Below are positions 1-10,680 of a stretch of 64,000 nucleotides of DNA, one piece after another. The position numbers and the translations under genes are program-made. Origin of the DNA: Earliella scabrosa (Eukaryota > Basidiomycota > Agaricomycetes > Polyporales > Polyporaceae); assembly GCA_022605405.1 (NCBI GenBank), contig JABYQQ010000019.1, forward strand, positions 851,712-915,711, given 5' to 3'. Within the stretch, counting starts at the first letter, position 1. Each line of letters begins with the position of its first letter. The notes below the pieces were generated by a model. The model had not been told where the DNA came from and did not search any database. It saw nothing but the letters and a program-made list of their open reading frames with translations.

Positions 1-783
1 AAGCTCACCGGGACGAACTATCAGGACTGGAAGTTCGCCGTCCAGATGGTTCTCCGACGCGCCGGCTGCCTCTCCGTCGCGAACGGCACCGAAGAGCGGC
101 CCACCACCCGGGACAAGGCAGCAGAGTGGGACAAGCTCTCGGAGCTAGCGCTCACGATCATCGGGCTCACGGTCAATCCCGATCAGTACAACCATATCCG
201 GAAGTCGACCACCGGCCCGGCCGCCTGGACCGCGCTCCGCAACGTCCACGAGAAGAACACCCGCGGCGCGCGCATCACGCTCAAGCGCGAATTTTACATG
301 GCCGCCCACAACCCCGATCACCCCGTCCGCGAGTACACGAACCGCATCACCGACCTCGCGAACCGTCTCAACGCGATCGGCGTCTCCCTCAAGGACGACA
401 ACATCGTCGACGTCATGATCTACGGCCTCCACCCGTCCTGGTCCAGCATCGCCGCCACCCTCTCGACCACGCAGGGCGACCTCAAGCTCGCTGACGTCAT
501 CAACGCCCTCGAGGACGAAGAAGCCCGACGCGCGCAAGAAGCCGTATCCGAGCCGCCCGAGACGGCGCTCATCGCGCGATCGCGCACGCGTACTCAGAAC
601 GCGCGCCCCCGCAGCGCGAACTGCTACGTCTGCGATCAGCCCGGCCACATCGCGCGCGACTGCCCGAAGCGTCCCAACCGCAGCGCGACCAACGCGAACA
701 CCGCGCCTAGCGCGAACACGGCCATCGCGAACGATCCGTTCGACACCGGCGTCTCTACACCCTCCTTCGGCACCGTCTGGTGA
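1..783 (+). CDS. gag: Copia-type Gag polyprotein (UBN2-like), N-terminus cut by window edge
   Basis: The frame is open from base 1 and begins KLTGTNYQDWKFAVQM, the typical N-terminal region of Copia-type Gag, so the listed first ATG at 46 is not the true start. A UBN2-like capsid region follows, then a CX2CX4HX4C zinc knuckle, CYVCDQPGHIARDC, encoded near 622-663, which binds RNA in the particle. The protein ends with TGA at 781-783 shortly after an Asn/Ala-rich tail. Gag packages element RNA into cytoplasmic virus-like particles. The frame has no internal stop, suggesting recent mobility or selection on Gag. No Pol domain follows it before the polypurine tract. Confidence 0.85.
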   Translation, partial: KLTGTNYQDWKFAVQMVLRRAGCLSVANGTEERPTTRDKAAEWDKLSELALTIIGLTVNPDQYNHIRKSTTGPAAWTALRNVHEKNTRGARITLKREFYMAAHNPDHPVREYTNRITDLANRLNAIGVSLKDDNIVDVMIYGLHPSWSSIAATLSTTQGDLKLADVINALEDEEARRAQEAVSEPPETALIARSRTRTQNARPRSANCYVCDQPGHIARDCPKRPNRSATNANTAPSANTAIANDPFDTGVSTPSFGTVW

Positions 784-1070
784 ACGCGCCCCCACGCGCC
801 CCCCTTCCTTTTCGGTACTTTGGTTATCTCCGTCGTAGTGGTCAGGTGACCTGGTGGACGCGGCGCCGAGGCCTTCCCACCACGAGCGAGTGCTCCTGCG
901 GCATGAGGGAGATTTACGGTCTCATTGGTACTTAGCGGTAACTTTTGCGATATCTTTTGCGGGTTAACTCCCAATTAGGGTCTTATGAGTTCTTTTGCGT
1001 TCTCACGGACATTTTACGGTCACTTATGGTAACTTTTATGCGCACTTATGGTAGCTAAATTGAGGGGGAG

Positions 1071-1290
1071 TGTCGGAAGTTGAGCAATTTAGCGCTCGTA
1101 TTAGTCATCTGTACCCCCCCTATGGTATATGCTTAGTCATTCGCTTAGTCATCTCTTACTTAGGTTTTCCTCTTGGACTACGTATGTTTATCTCGAATTT
1201 TCCCTACTTAGAGTATATAAACTCGTGTACATAGTCGTCGTATGCTCGCCAATTTATCCGTTCTCCCTCGAGCCGGTTAAAGTTGCGACA
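1071..1290 (+). repeat. 3' long terminal repeat (220 bp)
   Basis: It starts TGTCGGAAGT directly after the polypurine tract and ends AGTTGCGACA, giving the expected TG...CA ends with a 5-bp terminal inverted repeat (TGTCG/CGACA). A TATA-like TATATAA lies at 1214-1220, as expected for an LTR promoter. The next five bases, GGATG (1291-1295), would be the target-site duplication, but the other flank is not in the window. Confidence 0.8.
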
Positions 1291-1753
1291 GGATGCGATC
1301 CATCGATGAGAAGGCCCATGGGCCAAGAAGAGTGAGAGAACGGATGTTGGGGAGCCAGTGAAACTCGAAGGTGTATTCTCCGCACCATTTTACTTCGAAT
1401 GATCCTTCCTTGTCGGCTTTTAGCGTTAGGGCGCGAACGAATACCGCAAGATACGGATTTTTCTCCAGGAGGTCCTCAAATGCCACCCAGCGATCTGAGG
1501 CGCGATCGGCGCGGATTGGGAGGGTGATGGCAGAAAAGAGAACCGCACGAGAGCCTGGAACCCAGTCCCGACAGACGAGGGCACAGTTTGCCACGTCCCG
1601 AGGGTAGAGGGAGAGGAAGGAGGGGACATTATCCAAGACCTCCTGCGGGATAACAGGCATGATGTCGAAGGCAAACAAAGAGGATGGCAAGAAGCGCTGG
1701 AACATGAGTTCTTCTCGGAGAACGGCGACATGTGCACGGGGTGATGGCGACAA
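1277..1753 (-). pseudogene. F-box protein gene truncated by the LTR insertion
   Basis: The minus-strand frame contains an F-box-like start MPVIPQEVLDNV (ATG at 1660; an upstream in-frame ATG is at 1753), followed by an SLYPRDVANCALVCRDWV segment typical of basidiomycete F-box proteins and the first leucine-rich residues. F-box proteins are substrate receptors of SCF ubiquitin ligases. The frame runs into the LTR: only 1291 onward is host sequence, and the last codons before the stop at 1277 come from the LTR. The rest of the gene is presumably left of the element, outside the window, so it is scored as disrupted. Confidence 0.65.
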
Positions 1754-1856
1754 CGTGCTCAGCTAGAATTACATAGTGTCGCAGAAGTAGTCTGCGTACT
1801 CTCACGAGCCTCGAACAGATACATCTTGCGCCTTACCGGCAACTGCTGGCACGAGC

Positions 1857-3679
1857 CTAGTGCTCACACAGGCTGAACTGAACCTCGAACACGTCCCGGT
1901 TGTGCTGAACAACGAAGTTCGACCGCTCCTCCATGAACTTTGCCCGATCGGCCTCCGCCTCTTCCCTCGTGATTGTGCCTTCCAGTGCGTACCCTGCAAT
2001 CATGTCGTACAGCTCCCTCGGCAGCGCGCGCAAGGCAGGAATCCGTGCCATCTCCTCCTCATACCACTCTCGCTGTTGGGGCGGGACCATCCGCGTCGAC
2101 GCTACTGGGCGATACGGGTCCACGAGAAAGAAGCATAGAATCTTTCTGTGTCCGGGCTTCGACTGGTCCGCGAGCTCGAACGGCTCGACGCGGTGCTGGT
2201 AGACGTTCGGGAACGCAATGCACTTGTCTTCGCCCGCGATGACGTGCCCGAGCGGCTGATTGAGCGCGTCCTCGCCCGCGAACCCGAACGCGTGTCGCCA
2301 GCCGTGATTGTCGTCCTGGATGTAGACCATCTCCATGCTCTCGTCGTCCGTGCCGACCTGCACGCGGAATGCGAGCCGCGACTCGGTGATGTTGTCGCAC
2401 GCGTAGTAGTAGAGGCCCGTCGCGACGATCCGCTCGTTCACCATCCCCTCGACGTGCCACGATCCGCCAGGATACTTCGGGTTGGCGGGGGTGAGGACAA
2501 TGTTCGCGAGCTTGACGATCACGCGCAGGCCGCGCCCGCGCAGGCTGATGTCGACGTTTCCGTTCTGGGCTGGAGGCGCGAAAGGTGGAGCGTCAGGAAC
2601 GAACGGCCGACGGTCTTTGCGCCGCTTCGCCGTGTCCTCTTCATAGGACGGTTCGTCGTCGTCGAGATGGTCGTACCAGCAGCTTGGGTCTACCTCGAGC
2701 AGCCGAGGAGGCTCGGGACTGAGGGCGTCGGAGAGGACGCGCTCGAACATCGGGATGAAGTGCTGCAGGATTGAGGTGATCGCAGAATAGAGCTTTCGGT
2801 GCTTGATCGGGTGCAGGTTGTTGATGTAGCCCGTGCACGAGACGTCACCCGTGTCGGACACGTTGAAGATGGTCGGAAGCCATTGGAAGTTTTGTGAGAT
2901 AAGGCGGGGGTGGCGGTACATGTCAAACTCTTCGAAGTCTGTGCGGAGCTCCATGTATTCGTCCACGGTGAACTCATCCAGCGGGTCTGAGCAAGTGCAG
3001 TTCTCGTCACCAATGTGTAGCACCTTGGTCTTACCAATCCGTAGGCAGTACAAAGACGGATGGACAAGATCGAGGACTTGACCGTTCGACCCAGGATGCC
3101 AGTCCTTCTGCTCGTCCGGAACAGATTCGAGCACGGCCACGCAGCTCTGAAGAGAGGCCTTGAGGTCAGGCGGGATGAGCGAGTATGATTGGTACACCCC
3201 GCGCACAGACGCAGCCTGCGAAGACTTGCATTAGTGACTGCCACAAGCCGCGCTATGCCAGATCTTACATGTATGCCAGTCTTCCCGTCTACCTGACTGA
3301 CAGCCCACCTGAGATACGCGAAGGTCCAGTCGAGCTGCGCGTCGGTGATGACCTCGCGCGGCCACTTCTTCGTCCTTGGCTGGTCCCAGTCGTAATCGGG
3401 GTCGTCGTAGTTGACCTTCTTCCACTCCTTCTCGCATGTCACATGGTCGAGCTCGACCATTTCCGCGCGCCACTTCGCTGCGAGCGCGTCGTCGCCGATC
3501 TTCTCCCTCCAGCGCGGCTTTGCGATGATCATACCGCAGAATGTGCGCATCCGGAGCTCAACGAGCGTGACCGGGTCGCGCCAATTCCAGTTGAAGGGCG
3601 AGGGGAAGGTGTACTCGGGCGTCACCTCTGCCTCTCTGGCACCGCCTGACGGCTTCTGGGGATGGTCAGAGTCGGACAT
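1857..3679 (-). CDS. DUF4246 family protein (Fe(II)/2OG-oxygenase-like)
   Basis: Two exons: 3679-3269 and 3215-1857, with a 53-bp intron 3268-3216 (GTAAGA...CGCAG, branch CTAAT). The product is 589 residues. It starts MSDSDHPQKPSG and matches the neighbouring paralogue through its full length. The C-terminal half shows WHVEGMVNER and, about 85 residues on, FPNVYQHRVEPF followed by an Arg; H391, E393, H478 and R494 make a plausible HxE...H...R metal/2-oxoglutarate site. The substrate is unknown. A further intron in the 5' leader is likely (3747-3690, GTGAGT...TAACAG), and the paralogue has the same arrangement. The downstream gene on this strand is the truncated F-box gene. The frame is intact. 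Confidence 0.85.
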
Positions 3680-3689
3680 GACGATCGCC

Positions 3690-3747
3690 CTGTTAAGTCG
3701 TCGTGCGTCAGCGCTGCTCGTGATCCGTCGAATTGGAGAGTACTCAC
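3690..3747 (-). other. probable 5'-UTR intron of the DUF4246 gene
   Basis: GTGAGT at 3747 and TTAACAG ending at 3690 flank 58 bp just upstream of the ATG. The paralogous gene at 5885 has an equivalent GTGAGT...ATACAG segment in the same place. Confidence 0.55.
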
Positions 3748-3932
3748 AACTACTGTCAAGAATAGCACAAACGGTAGGAGTTGAAGTTCTGAGAAGAGAA
3801 AGAGAGAGTGCGGTGACCCTGTCCGGGTTGGGACGGGTACATTGGGAGGAATATGGGGTGCCTGATCAGCGTGTCCGCACAAACGGCGCTGGGCCCTCCA
3901 TTTGGATATTCTGAATACGTACGAGTCGGACA

Positions 3933-3961
3933 CGGTTAGGGTAGGCCCTAAACCCTAACCG
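3933..3961. repeat. interstitial telomere-like inverted repeat
   Basis: The 10-bp arms CGGTTAGGGT (3933-3942) and ACCCTAACCG (3952-3961) are perfect reverse complements around a 9-bp loop that itself contains CCCTAA. It lies between the two DUF4246 copies. Confidence 0.7.
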
Positions 3962-4058
3962 TATGAATAGGAGCATAGCGGCATTATGAGACGAGAAGTA
4001 CACACGGCAAGCGATGTGTACAACATGGAGAGCCATCGTCAACGCGGCCTAGGTGAGT

Positions 4059-5885
4059 CTAGTGCTCACACAAGCTGAACTTCATCTCGAATATGTGCGT
4101 GTTATGCTGCACAGTGAAGGACGACCGTTCCTCCATGAGCTTCGCCCGGTCCGCCTCCGCCTCCTCCCGCGTGATCGTACCCTCCAGCGCGTACTCCGCG
4201 ATGATGTCGTACAGCTCTCTCGGCAGCTCGCACAGCCCCGGGATCCGTGCCATCTCCTCCTCGTACCACTCCCGCTGCTGCGGGGGAACCATCCGCGTCG
4301 ATGGTACTGGGCGATACGGGTCCACGAGGAAGAAGCACAGGATCTTCCTGTATCCGGGCTTGGACGGGTCCGCGAGTTCAAACGGCTCGACGCGGTGCTG
4401 GTAGACGTTCGGGAACGCAACGCACTTGTCCTCGGCCGCGACGATGTGCCCGAACAGCTGGTTCAGCGGGTGACCGCCCGAGAACCCGAACACGTTTTGC
4501 CACCCCTCGTCGTCGTCGTGGATGAACCACGGCCCCGGGTCGCCAACCGCCGCGCGGAACGCGAGCCGCGACTCGGTGATGTTATGGCACGCATAGTAGT
4601 AGAGGCCCGTCGCGACGATCCGCTCGTTCACCATCCCCTCGACGTGCCACGATCCGCCAGGATACTTCGGGTTCGCGGGGGTGAGGACGATGTTCGCGAG
4701 CTTGACGATCACGCGCAGGTCCCGCCCGCGCAGACTGATGTCGATGTGTCCATCCTGGTCCGGAGGTGCGAATGGGGGAGCGTCGGGGATGAACGGCCAA
4801 CGATTGTCGCGCCATTTCTCCCACTCTGGGTCTTCATCCGGCGGCTCTGGGCCGAGGTGGTCGTACCAGCAAGTTGGGTCCACCTCGAGCAGCCGAGGAG
4901 GCTCGGGACTGAGGGCGTCGGAGAGGACGCGCTCGAACATCGGGATGAAGCGCTGCAGGATGGCGGTGATCGCAGGATAGAGCTCTCGATGCTTGATCGG
5001 GTGCAGGTTGTTGATGTAGCCCGTGCACACGACGTCGCCCGTGTCGGACACGTTGAAAATGGTCGGAAGCCACTGGAAGTCGCGCGAGATGATGCGTGGG
5101 TGGAGGACCTGTTCGACTTCTTGGAAGTCTGGGCAAAGCTCCATGTATTCGTCCACGGTGAAATCATCCAGCGGGTCCGAGCACGTGCAGTTCTTGCCAC
5201 CGATGTGATGCACTTTGGTCTTGCCTATGCGTAGGCAGTACAGAGATGGATGAACGAGGTCGAGGACTTGACCGTTCGAGCCGGGATGCTAGTCCTTCTG
5301 TTCGTCCGGGATATATTCGAGCACCGCGACGCCGCTGAGAAGCAACGCCCTGAGCTCGGTCGGGATGAGGGAGTACGATTGGTACACTCCGTGGACAGAC
5401 GTAGCCTGCAACTCAGGTTAGAATCAGTGACGGCCACAACCCACGACAGAGGGCTTACATGTATGCCCGTCGTCGTGTCTACCTGACTGGCAGCCCACTT
5501 GAGATGCGCAAAAACCCAGTCGAGCTGCGCGTCGGTGATGATCTCATAATTCATTCGGCCACTTCCAGTCAGCTTCCTCCCACTCCGCCTCGCAAGTAAC
5601 GCCGTCAAGCTCGACCATTTCCGCGCGCCACTTCGCTACGAGCGCGTCGTCTGTGATCTTCTCCCACCAGCGCGGTTTCGCGACGATCATCCCGCAGAGC
5701 GCACGCATTCGGAGTTCCACGAGTGTGACCGGCTCGCGCTCTGTCCAGTCGAAGGGAGAGGGAAAGGTGTACTCGGGCGGCGCATTCTTCTTGCTGGAAC
5801 CATCGTTGGTCTCGTGGGACGATTGGTCAGTCGCCGCGAGCTGTTGGGCTGTTGACTGTTCCTCAGTGAAGCTGGGCTCGGACAT
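4059..5885 (-). pseudogene. DUF4246 paralogue, broken by frameshift and nonsense mutation
   Basis: Same structure as the gene at 1857-3679: ATG at 5885 (MSEPSFTEE), intron 5458-5406, then a long second exon ending FSLCEH at 4059. Two lesions are visible. A 4-bp tandem duplication (ATTC ATTC on the plus strand, 5549-5556) shifts the frame in exon 1 just before the IITDAQLDW segment. A TAG at 5291-5289 replaces the Trp codon of the intact copy (EQKDW versus EQKD-stop). The catalytic-type motifs WHVEGMVNER and FPNVYQHRVEPF remain unchanged downstream, so decay looks recent. Re-initiation at MHHIGGKN (5213) could yield a 384-residue C-terminal product still carrying the putative active site. Confidence 0.85.
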
Positions 5886-7001
5886 GGCAAGCAGCCTGTA
5901 TAGCCGGGCATCAGTCGTACTCTGTCCATCTTTCATAATCGGCGCACGAGAGTACTTACTCACAACTGCAGCCCAAAACGGTACGAGCAGGGGACGAAGT
6001 GAGAAGAGAAAGCGCCGGGCCGACGAGAAGATATAGTAACCCGGATTCGTAGGGGTACGTTGGCCGCGTTGGAAGTAGTCTGTGCTCCCTGTGGGTTCGC
6101 ACTGATCGGTCATGACTCATTTGCATGGGTGTCGGACAGGAGATTAGGAAGCGGCGCGCTGGACCCTACCGTTTGAACGTGAGACAGAGACCGCTACTAT
6201 TGAACTTTACAATTGATTAGCATAAACAGACAAGGGCAAGACAGGATCATCAAGCAAAGATGCAGGAGGACACTGTTATCGGAGTCGACGGGGCAATGAC
6301 GAGAGTCAGCTTGAGCAGCGCGACCACGTCCGGAGCAAATCGATGTTAGATCAAGGACTCTCGACGGCATCATGAATTCAGGTTCGTGGACAGAGATGAC
6401 AAGCGAGGGCATGCATGCAACGTATGTACTCGTCACTGGAGCAAGACGTGCAGGAGCCTTCCCATGAGACCTGACAAGCGACTACGGTCCCTCCCAGTCC
6501 CGGCCGTCCCATTTGATCCCTCCAGGAGCCTGAATGTGAAGAGAAACAGAAGATCTGACTCACCGGTCTTGACGCGGACGTTCTCGCTCCTGCTGAAAGG
6601 TTGTGTGCGAAGTGGAGGCACTGGTGAGGTAGACTGGCGAGAAACTTGGCGTCCTTCTCAGCAGCAAAGATCACTTCAGCCCGAGGTCCAGAGCAACGGC
6701 AGATATGTGTTGAGTCTATGAAGGGCGCATGGTGAAGGGTGGCGGCATATGTGCGGTCAACGCACTTAGAGCACGGAGAGTCAGACCAGACAGTTGGCAG
6801 ACGAGCTGAGTGCGCTCACCAGTGCCACGAAGTTCGAACCTGGTTCGAACTGGTTCGAACGCTGGCAGGGCCGGCACGGGCGGCACGATGTCCAAAGCGA
6901 GACAAACAACCGCGCCTGCTGCTCTTGCGAGATCGTAGTACGCGTGGCTACTTGCCTGCAGCCTCTTCAGAGTTCTCTCGCATCCTGCCGTTCCTCTCAA
7001 G
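5886..7001. other. intergenic region between the DUF4246 pseudogene and an F-box gene
   Basis: It holds the probable 5'-leader intron of the DUF4246 pseudogene (near 5890-5960). At 6831-6860 there are three adjacent copies of a 10-bp TGGTTCGAAC-like motif. Short frames at 6378-6721 and 6716-7135 have no recognisable protein character. Confidence 0.5.
6831..6860 (+). promoter_or_regulatory. triple GTTCGAAC palindrome upstream of F-box gene
   Basis: The 8-bp palindrome GTTCGAAC occurs three times at exact 10-bp spacing, about 140-170 bp upstream of the ATG at 7002. One helical-turn spacing is compatible with cooperative protein binding. Function is inferred only. Confidence 0.3.
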
Positions 7002-8449
7002 ATGTCATCCGTGATGAGATCACCGTTAGTCTTCCCCGTCTCAAGCGATTCGTCACACAAACAGTCCGATACGACATCCGATGGCGTGTCACCTCCGGCC
7101 GATATCCTCTGCCTCATAGTTGACGCCCTAGTCACCGAGGTCGAAGAGGAATACGATGATTTCCCTCACTGGCGACCGGTGATTCGTCAGCAAGAGATGC
7201 GCGCATGCGCCCTTGTATGCAAGGCAATGCTGTCCCGAGCCAATTACCATCTCTACAACGACGTCACTCTCATCGCTCGCCGGCAAGTTCCATGCTTGGC
7301 GCGGACCATAGCAGAGCGTGAGGATCTTGCGCTCTTGGTGAACCATCTCAGTGTGAATATGGATGAATTTCTTTCCGTGGGGCACTCTGAACGCTTCAAT
7401 ATCCTCTTTCCGTCGCCCCTCATTACGCGACTGTCGAACCTCAAATCCCTCAAGCTCGATAATGGTTACACTCTCGGCGCGCGGCTGATGGATCCGGCCA
7501 CACTAGAATTTACCAAACTGTTTGCCGCAGGGTGCCCCTTCCTCGAGGATCTATCCCTCATCCACTTGTCCTTCACCTCCTATAAGGACTTCATCGGCCT
7601 TGTCTGGTCATTCCCCCGCCTTCGCCAAATGACGATGTCCATGCTCAGCTTGGACCGGTCCGAGGTCTACCGCACGCCACGATTGAACTGGAATCAGTTT
7701 GATCGGCTCAGTCGGACAGCAACACTTCCCACTGAGCCGAGGCTCTTCAGCAGTCTCACCTCACTCGCAGTATGTGAAAATTACCTCCGATCGCACCATG
7801 TTGTTCTGCTCTGAAATGACGTGTGCACCCACAGGTGGAGGGAGCCTTACGACCTCCCTTTGAGGACATATCCTCTCGCGTGTGGGGCCCCAATCTGAAG
7901 AGGCTTAGATTGCGAACGGGTAGTGCTTTGAACTTCCAAGGTACTCGAGCTGTCCTATCGTCCGAGTTTCGCCTGCTCACCAGTGACAACTTGAATGATT
8001 CATCTCTGCCAGCTCTGTCAACTTTCACTGAGCTCGAACATCTCGTACTGGAGATGCACATTTCCACCGATGTGCAGGTTCTCAAGAGCATATGCCCCAA
8101 GCATCTCCACACCGTCGAGGTCGAGCAAGACGTCGCACACTATCCGAACTTCCCGGACGAACTCCTAACGGACTACACTGAAGTGGACGCCATCCTCGCC
8201 CAACCAACCTTCGGCAATCTGCGCCGCGTCTTGTGGAGGATCCTGAGGTCCCGGGTAGATCCCGAGGATGAAGCGCGATGGGTGCAAGACATCTTCAGTG
8301 TCTTGCCGCGGGCGCGAGAACGTGATATTCTGCACGTCAGTGTACGCTGCGGTGAGTCGGACCTGCAGTCTCACATTCACGGTCCCCCGCTGACATACGG
8401 TCCCGACGACAGGGACAGAGTGGTAGGCGAGCCCTCTTCGTGCTTGTAG
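7002..8449 (+). CDS. F-box protein, three-exon family member A
   Basis: Exons 7002-7769, 7835-7940 and 8013-8449; introns start GTATGT and GTACTC and end CACAG and GCCAG. Product 436 residues. The N-terminal segment PPADILCLIVDALV followed by ACALVCKAMLSRANYHLY is an F-box-like motif that should bind Skp1; the rest is Leu-rich substrate-recognition sequence, for example SNLKSLKLDNGY and PRARERDILHVSVRC. The genes at 23662-24956 and 39538-40847 have the same exon phases (0 then 1) and same domain order, which supports the model, including intron 2, whose 72 bp are in frame and lack a stop, so retention is possible. Likely role: substrate receptor of an SCF ubiquitin ligase. The next gene is convergent. 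Confidence 0.8.
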
Positions 8450-9069
8450 TCGCATTGCTCAGTGACTTACAAGAAACTAGCAGCCGCCGCCCGCGGACGG
8501 TACACCGCGTACCCTCGTCTCTCCTGCTTCCTTGTTGAGAACACTCTCGATTTCCCGACGCCGCTTGAACACACGTTCGCATTCTACGCTTCCTCTTCAC
8601 CTCACGAATTCTCGGGCGTCCAGCCCCGCCAGACAGATATAGCCCTCCCTCGACGAAATCCTTATCCGGCCACTGGCACACCCTCGCGTCAGACTGCGAC
8701 CAGTCGCATGCTTCTCATGTGACCCGGCCAAGCACTCAGTACTCAGTCGTCGCTCATATACCTATCACCACGCACATCCTCCCCCGAGATTAGCGCATGG
8801 ATGAGGAGTCCACCTCTACGACGTACGCAAGCACTGGCACGGCATGTTATGACCGGGCGCGGGAGACGTTGCAGGGTTTGGAGGACGCTGGGATACGCGG
8901 GGTCCGGTGTTGCTGCGCGCACATTGAGTCGTCTTTCTTGATCGGATGTGAATCCCGTGGCACTGTATTCAGAGCACCACTGCGCGTGAATGTATGGTGG
9001 TTTCTCTTCTGTCCTTGGGTCTGTGTGCGTGGCGTGCGGTCCGGTGCATACGGCGGTCATATCACCATA
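8450..9069. other. intergenic region between convergent F-box genes
   Basis: No supported gene. Short frames on both strands lack family features. It should contain the 3' ends of both convergent transcripts. Confidence 0.5.
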
Positions 9070-10680
9070 TCAAAAAAATTCGAGGTCTACCGACGCTCTA
9101 ACCTCTTCGCGCTCGAGCACGCTCAACGAGTCCCTAATGACCCGCACGTACGTATCCCACCTCTCCCCCTCCTCCTCCTCCTCCCCGATCGCTAACCTCT
9201 CAAAGTCCCCTGTGAGTGACGACTCGGACGCCGACGGAGGAGCGCGTCCTCGTACTGCTTCTACCACAACAGAAACCTCGCGCAGACACCGGAAGCGCGC
9301 TCTCCGGAGCGCGTGCGCGAGTGCAACGAAGGAGTCCGAGTCGGGGCGGTCCCGCAGCAGGTCCTCGGAAGAGCCGCGCAGGACGAGCTGCAGGCTCTCT
9401 AGGGCGGGAAAGCGGGCGGCGGGCGATGATGTGTCCGAGTCTGAGTCTGGGCTGGGGGAAGAGGAAGGGGAGAGGAACGCGGCGAAGGCCGTGAGGAAGA
9501 GTTTGAATGCGTCATCCCTGCGCCCGTGCAGCGACGGTGGTCGCTCACTGGGGGCCCGAGGGCTATAGCGGATGGCCAGGGTGCGGAGCGCGGCGCACCG
9601 TGACGTCGAGAGACCGTGGAAGAGCTCGCGCCATCCTACAGAACGAAGAGGGTTGGTTAGGTCCTACGTTAGTCCAATGCCGGTGCGGGATGGCGGGATG
9701 CGGATGCGGCTGCGCACCTTTGTCCTCCGCATCGGCCCGCCGACGATTCGCCCGCGCGATGGTGATTCCGAGACGCGTGAGGGTCCGGGAGCTCGCGGCG
9801 CAGATGCTGCGGACCCAGCGCTCGGCGTCTGGGAAATGCAGCTCGACAGACACCAGGCCGGGGCACTTGGTGAGGATGGACGCGAGGTCGAGGTGCGCGT
9901 TGCCGTTTATCCGGCCCCCACTGGTACTGACGACGATGCGGAGCGTCTTGAGGCGCTGACGCAGCGCGGTCGCGGCTTCGGGAGGCGGCGGACTGTCTGG
10001 GGCGACGCCGCACAGGGTTGAGTGCGGCTTCCAGACGAGATCCGAGAGGGAAAGCTGCTCGAGAGCGGGGAGCGTGCAGAGCTTGCTGGAGAACTGCCCG
10101 ATGAGCGAGATGGTAAGGTTGGAGAGGGAGAGGGAGCGGAGGTGCGGGAGGTGGCTCATGTCGATCAACTCTGAGAGGACTGCCTGAGGAGCGGGTCTGC
10201 GCATTGCTTGTTCGTGTCCATGCTCTGGCGCGGATGGGAGGTTGCAACTCGGCGTCGGAGAGCTTTGTATGTGCAGTGAGCGGACGAGGGGCGCGAGGCG
10301 GGATCCGGGGCTGAACGTTCGGAGGAAATCGAGCAGCTCGGAGGTCTGAACGCTCGCACCCGCACTGCTCCGTAGAGTAATGGTGACGCTGCGCGAGAGG
10401 AGGTGCGCGGCGCGCGGGGAAAAGAGCGAGGGAGAGTCGAGGAGCACGCAGGCGGCGAGTGCACGCCAGTCGTCGTCACGGTGCAGGCAGTCGACGACGC
10501 GGTCGGTGAGCTCTGGCGGGAGGACTCGGACTGCCCGGTACTGGAGTCCTGGTCTTGCCCATGGGTGCCTGCAGCTGCATGGAGGCTAGAAAGTGAGAGT
10601 TGTACTGAGCGCTGAGCTGCGTCGAGGGCGTCGGAGAACTTGGATGACACGCGCAGTGTACCCACGACTCACCTGATCAT
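9070..10680 (-). CDS. F-box/LRR-type protein
   Basis: Three exons: 10680-10673 (only 8 nt, ATGATCAG), 10574-9718 and 9635-9070, with introns 10672-10575 and 9717-9636. The product is 476 residues and begins MISCRHPWARPGL. VLPPELTDRVVDCLHRDDDW and the following AACVLLDS form the F-box-like start; Leu-rich segments LRSLSLSNLTISL and ALEQLSLSDLVW follow. The last exon reads GWRELFHGLSTSRCAALRTL and ends RASVDLEFF after an acidic run. This is a different F-box subfamily from the three-exon trio. A degraded copy of its last exon lies at 18538-18710. The 8-nt first exon is inferred from splice signals and frame and is the least certain part. Confidence 0.75.

Larger units (their letters stand above)
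1..1290 (+). mobile_element. 3' part of a Gag-only Copia-type LTR element
   Basis: The segment holds, in order, a Gag reading frame (1-783), about 280 bp of non-coding internal sequence (784-1060), a purine-rich stretch TGAGGGGGAG (1061-1070) that fits a polypurine tract, and a 220-bp 3' LTR (1071-1290). No protease, integrase, reverse transcriptase or RNase H lies between the Gag stop and the polypurine tract, so the element cannot be autonomous as seen. The organisation matches the TR-GAG type of non-autonomous LTR elements known from plants, or an internally deleted Copia element. The 5' LTR and primer-binding site lie outside the window. It must rely on Pol supplied by related elements. 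Confidence 0.75.

Noticed and set aside
2148..2774. Antisense frame across the DUF4246 gene (and its equivalent at 4053-5234)
   Set aside because: Arg/Val/Asp-rich mirror of a GC-rich coding exon; the long antisense frame follows from codon bias.
6831..6861. tRNA T-arm (GGTTCGA motif)
   Set aside because: The motif is tandemly repeated and no acceptor or anticodon stem could be drawn around it.
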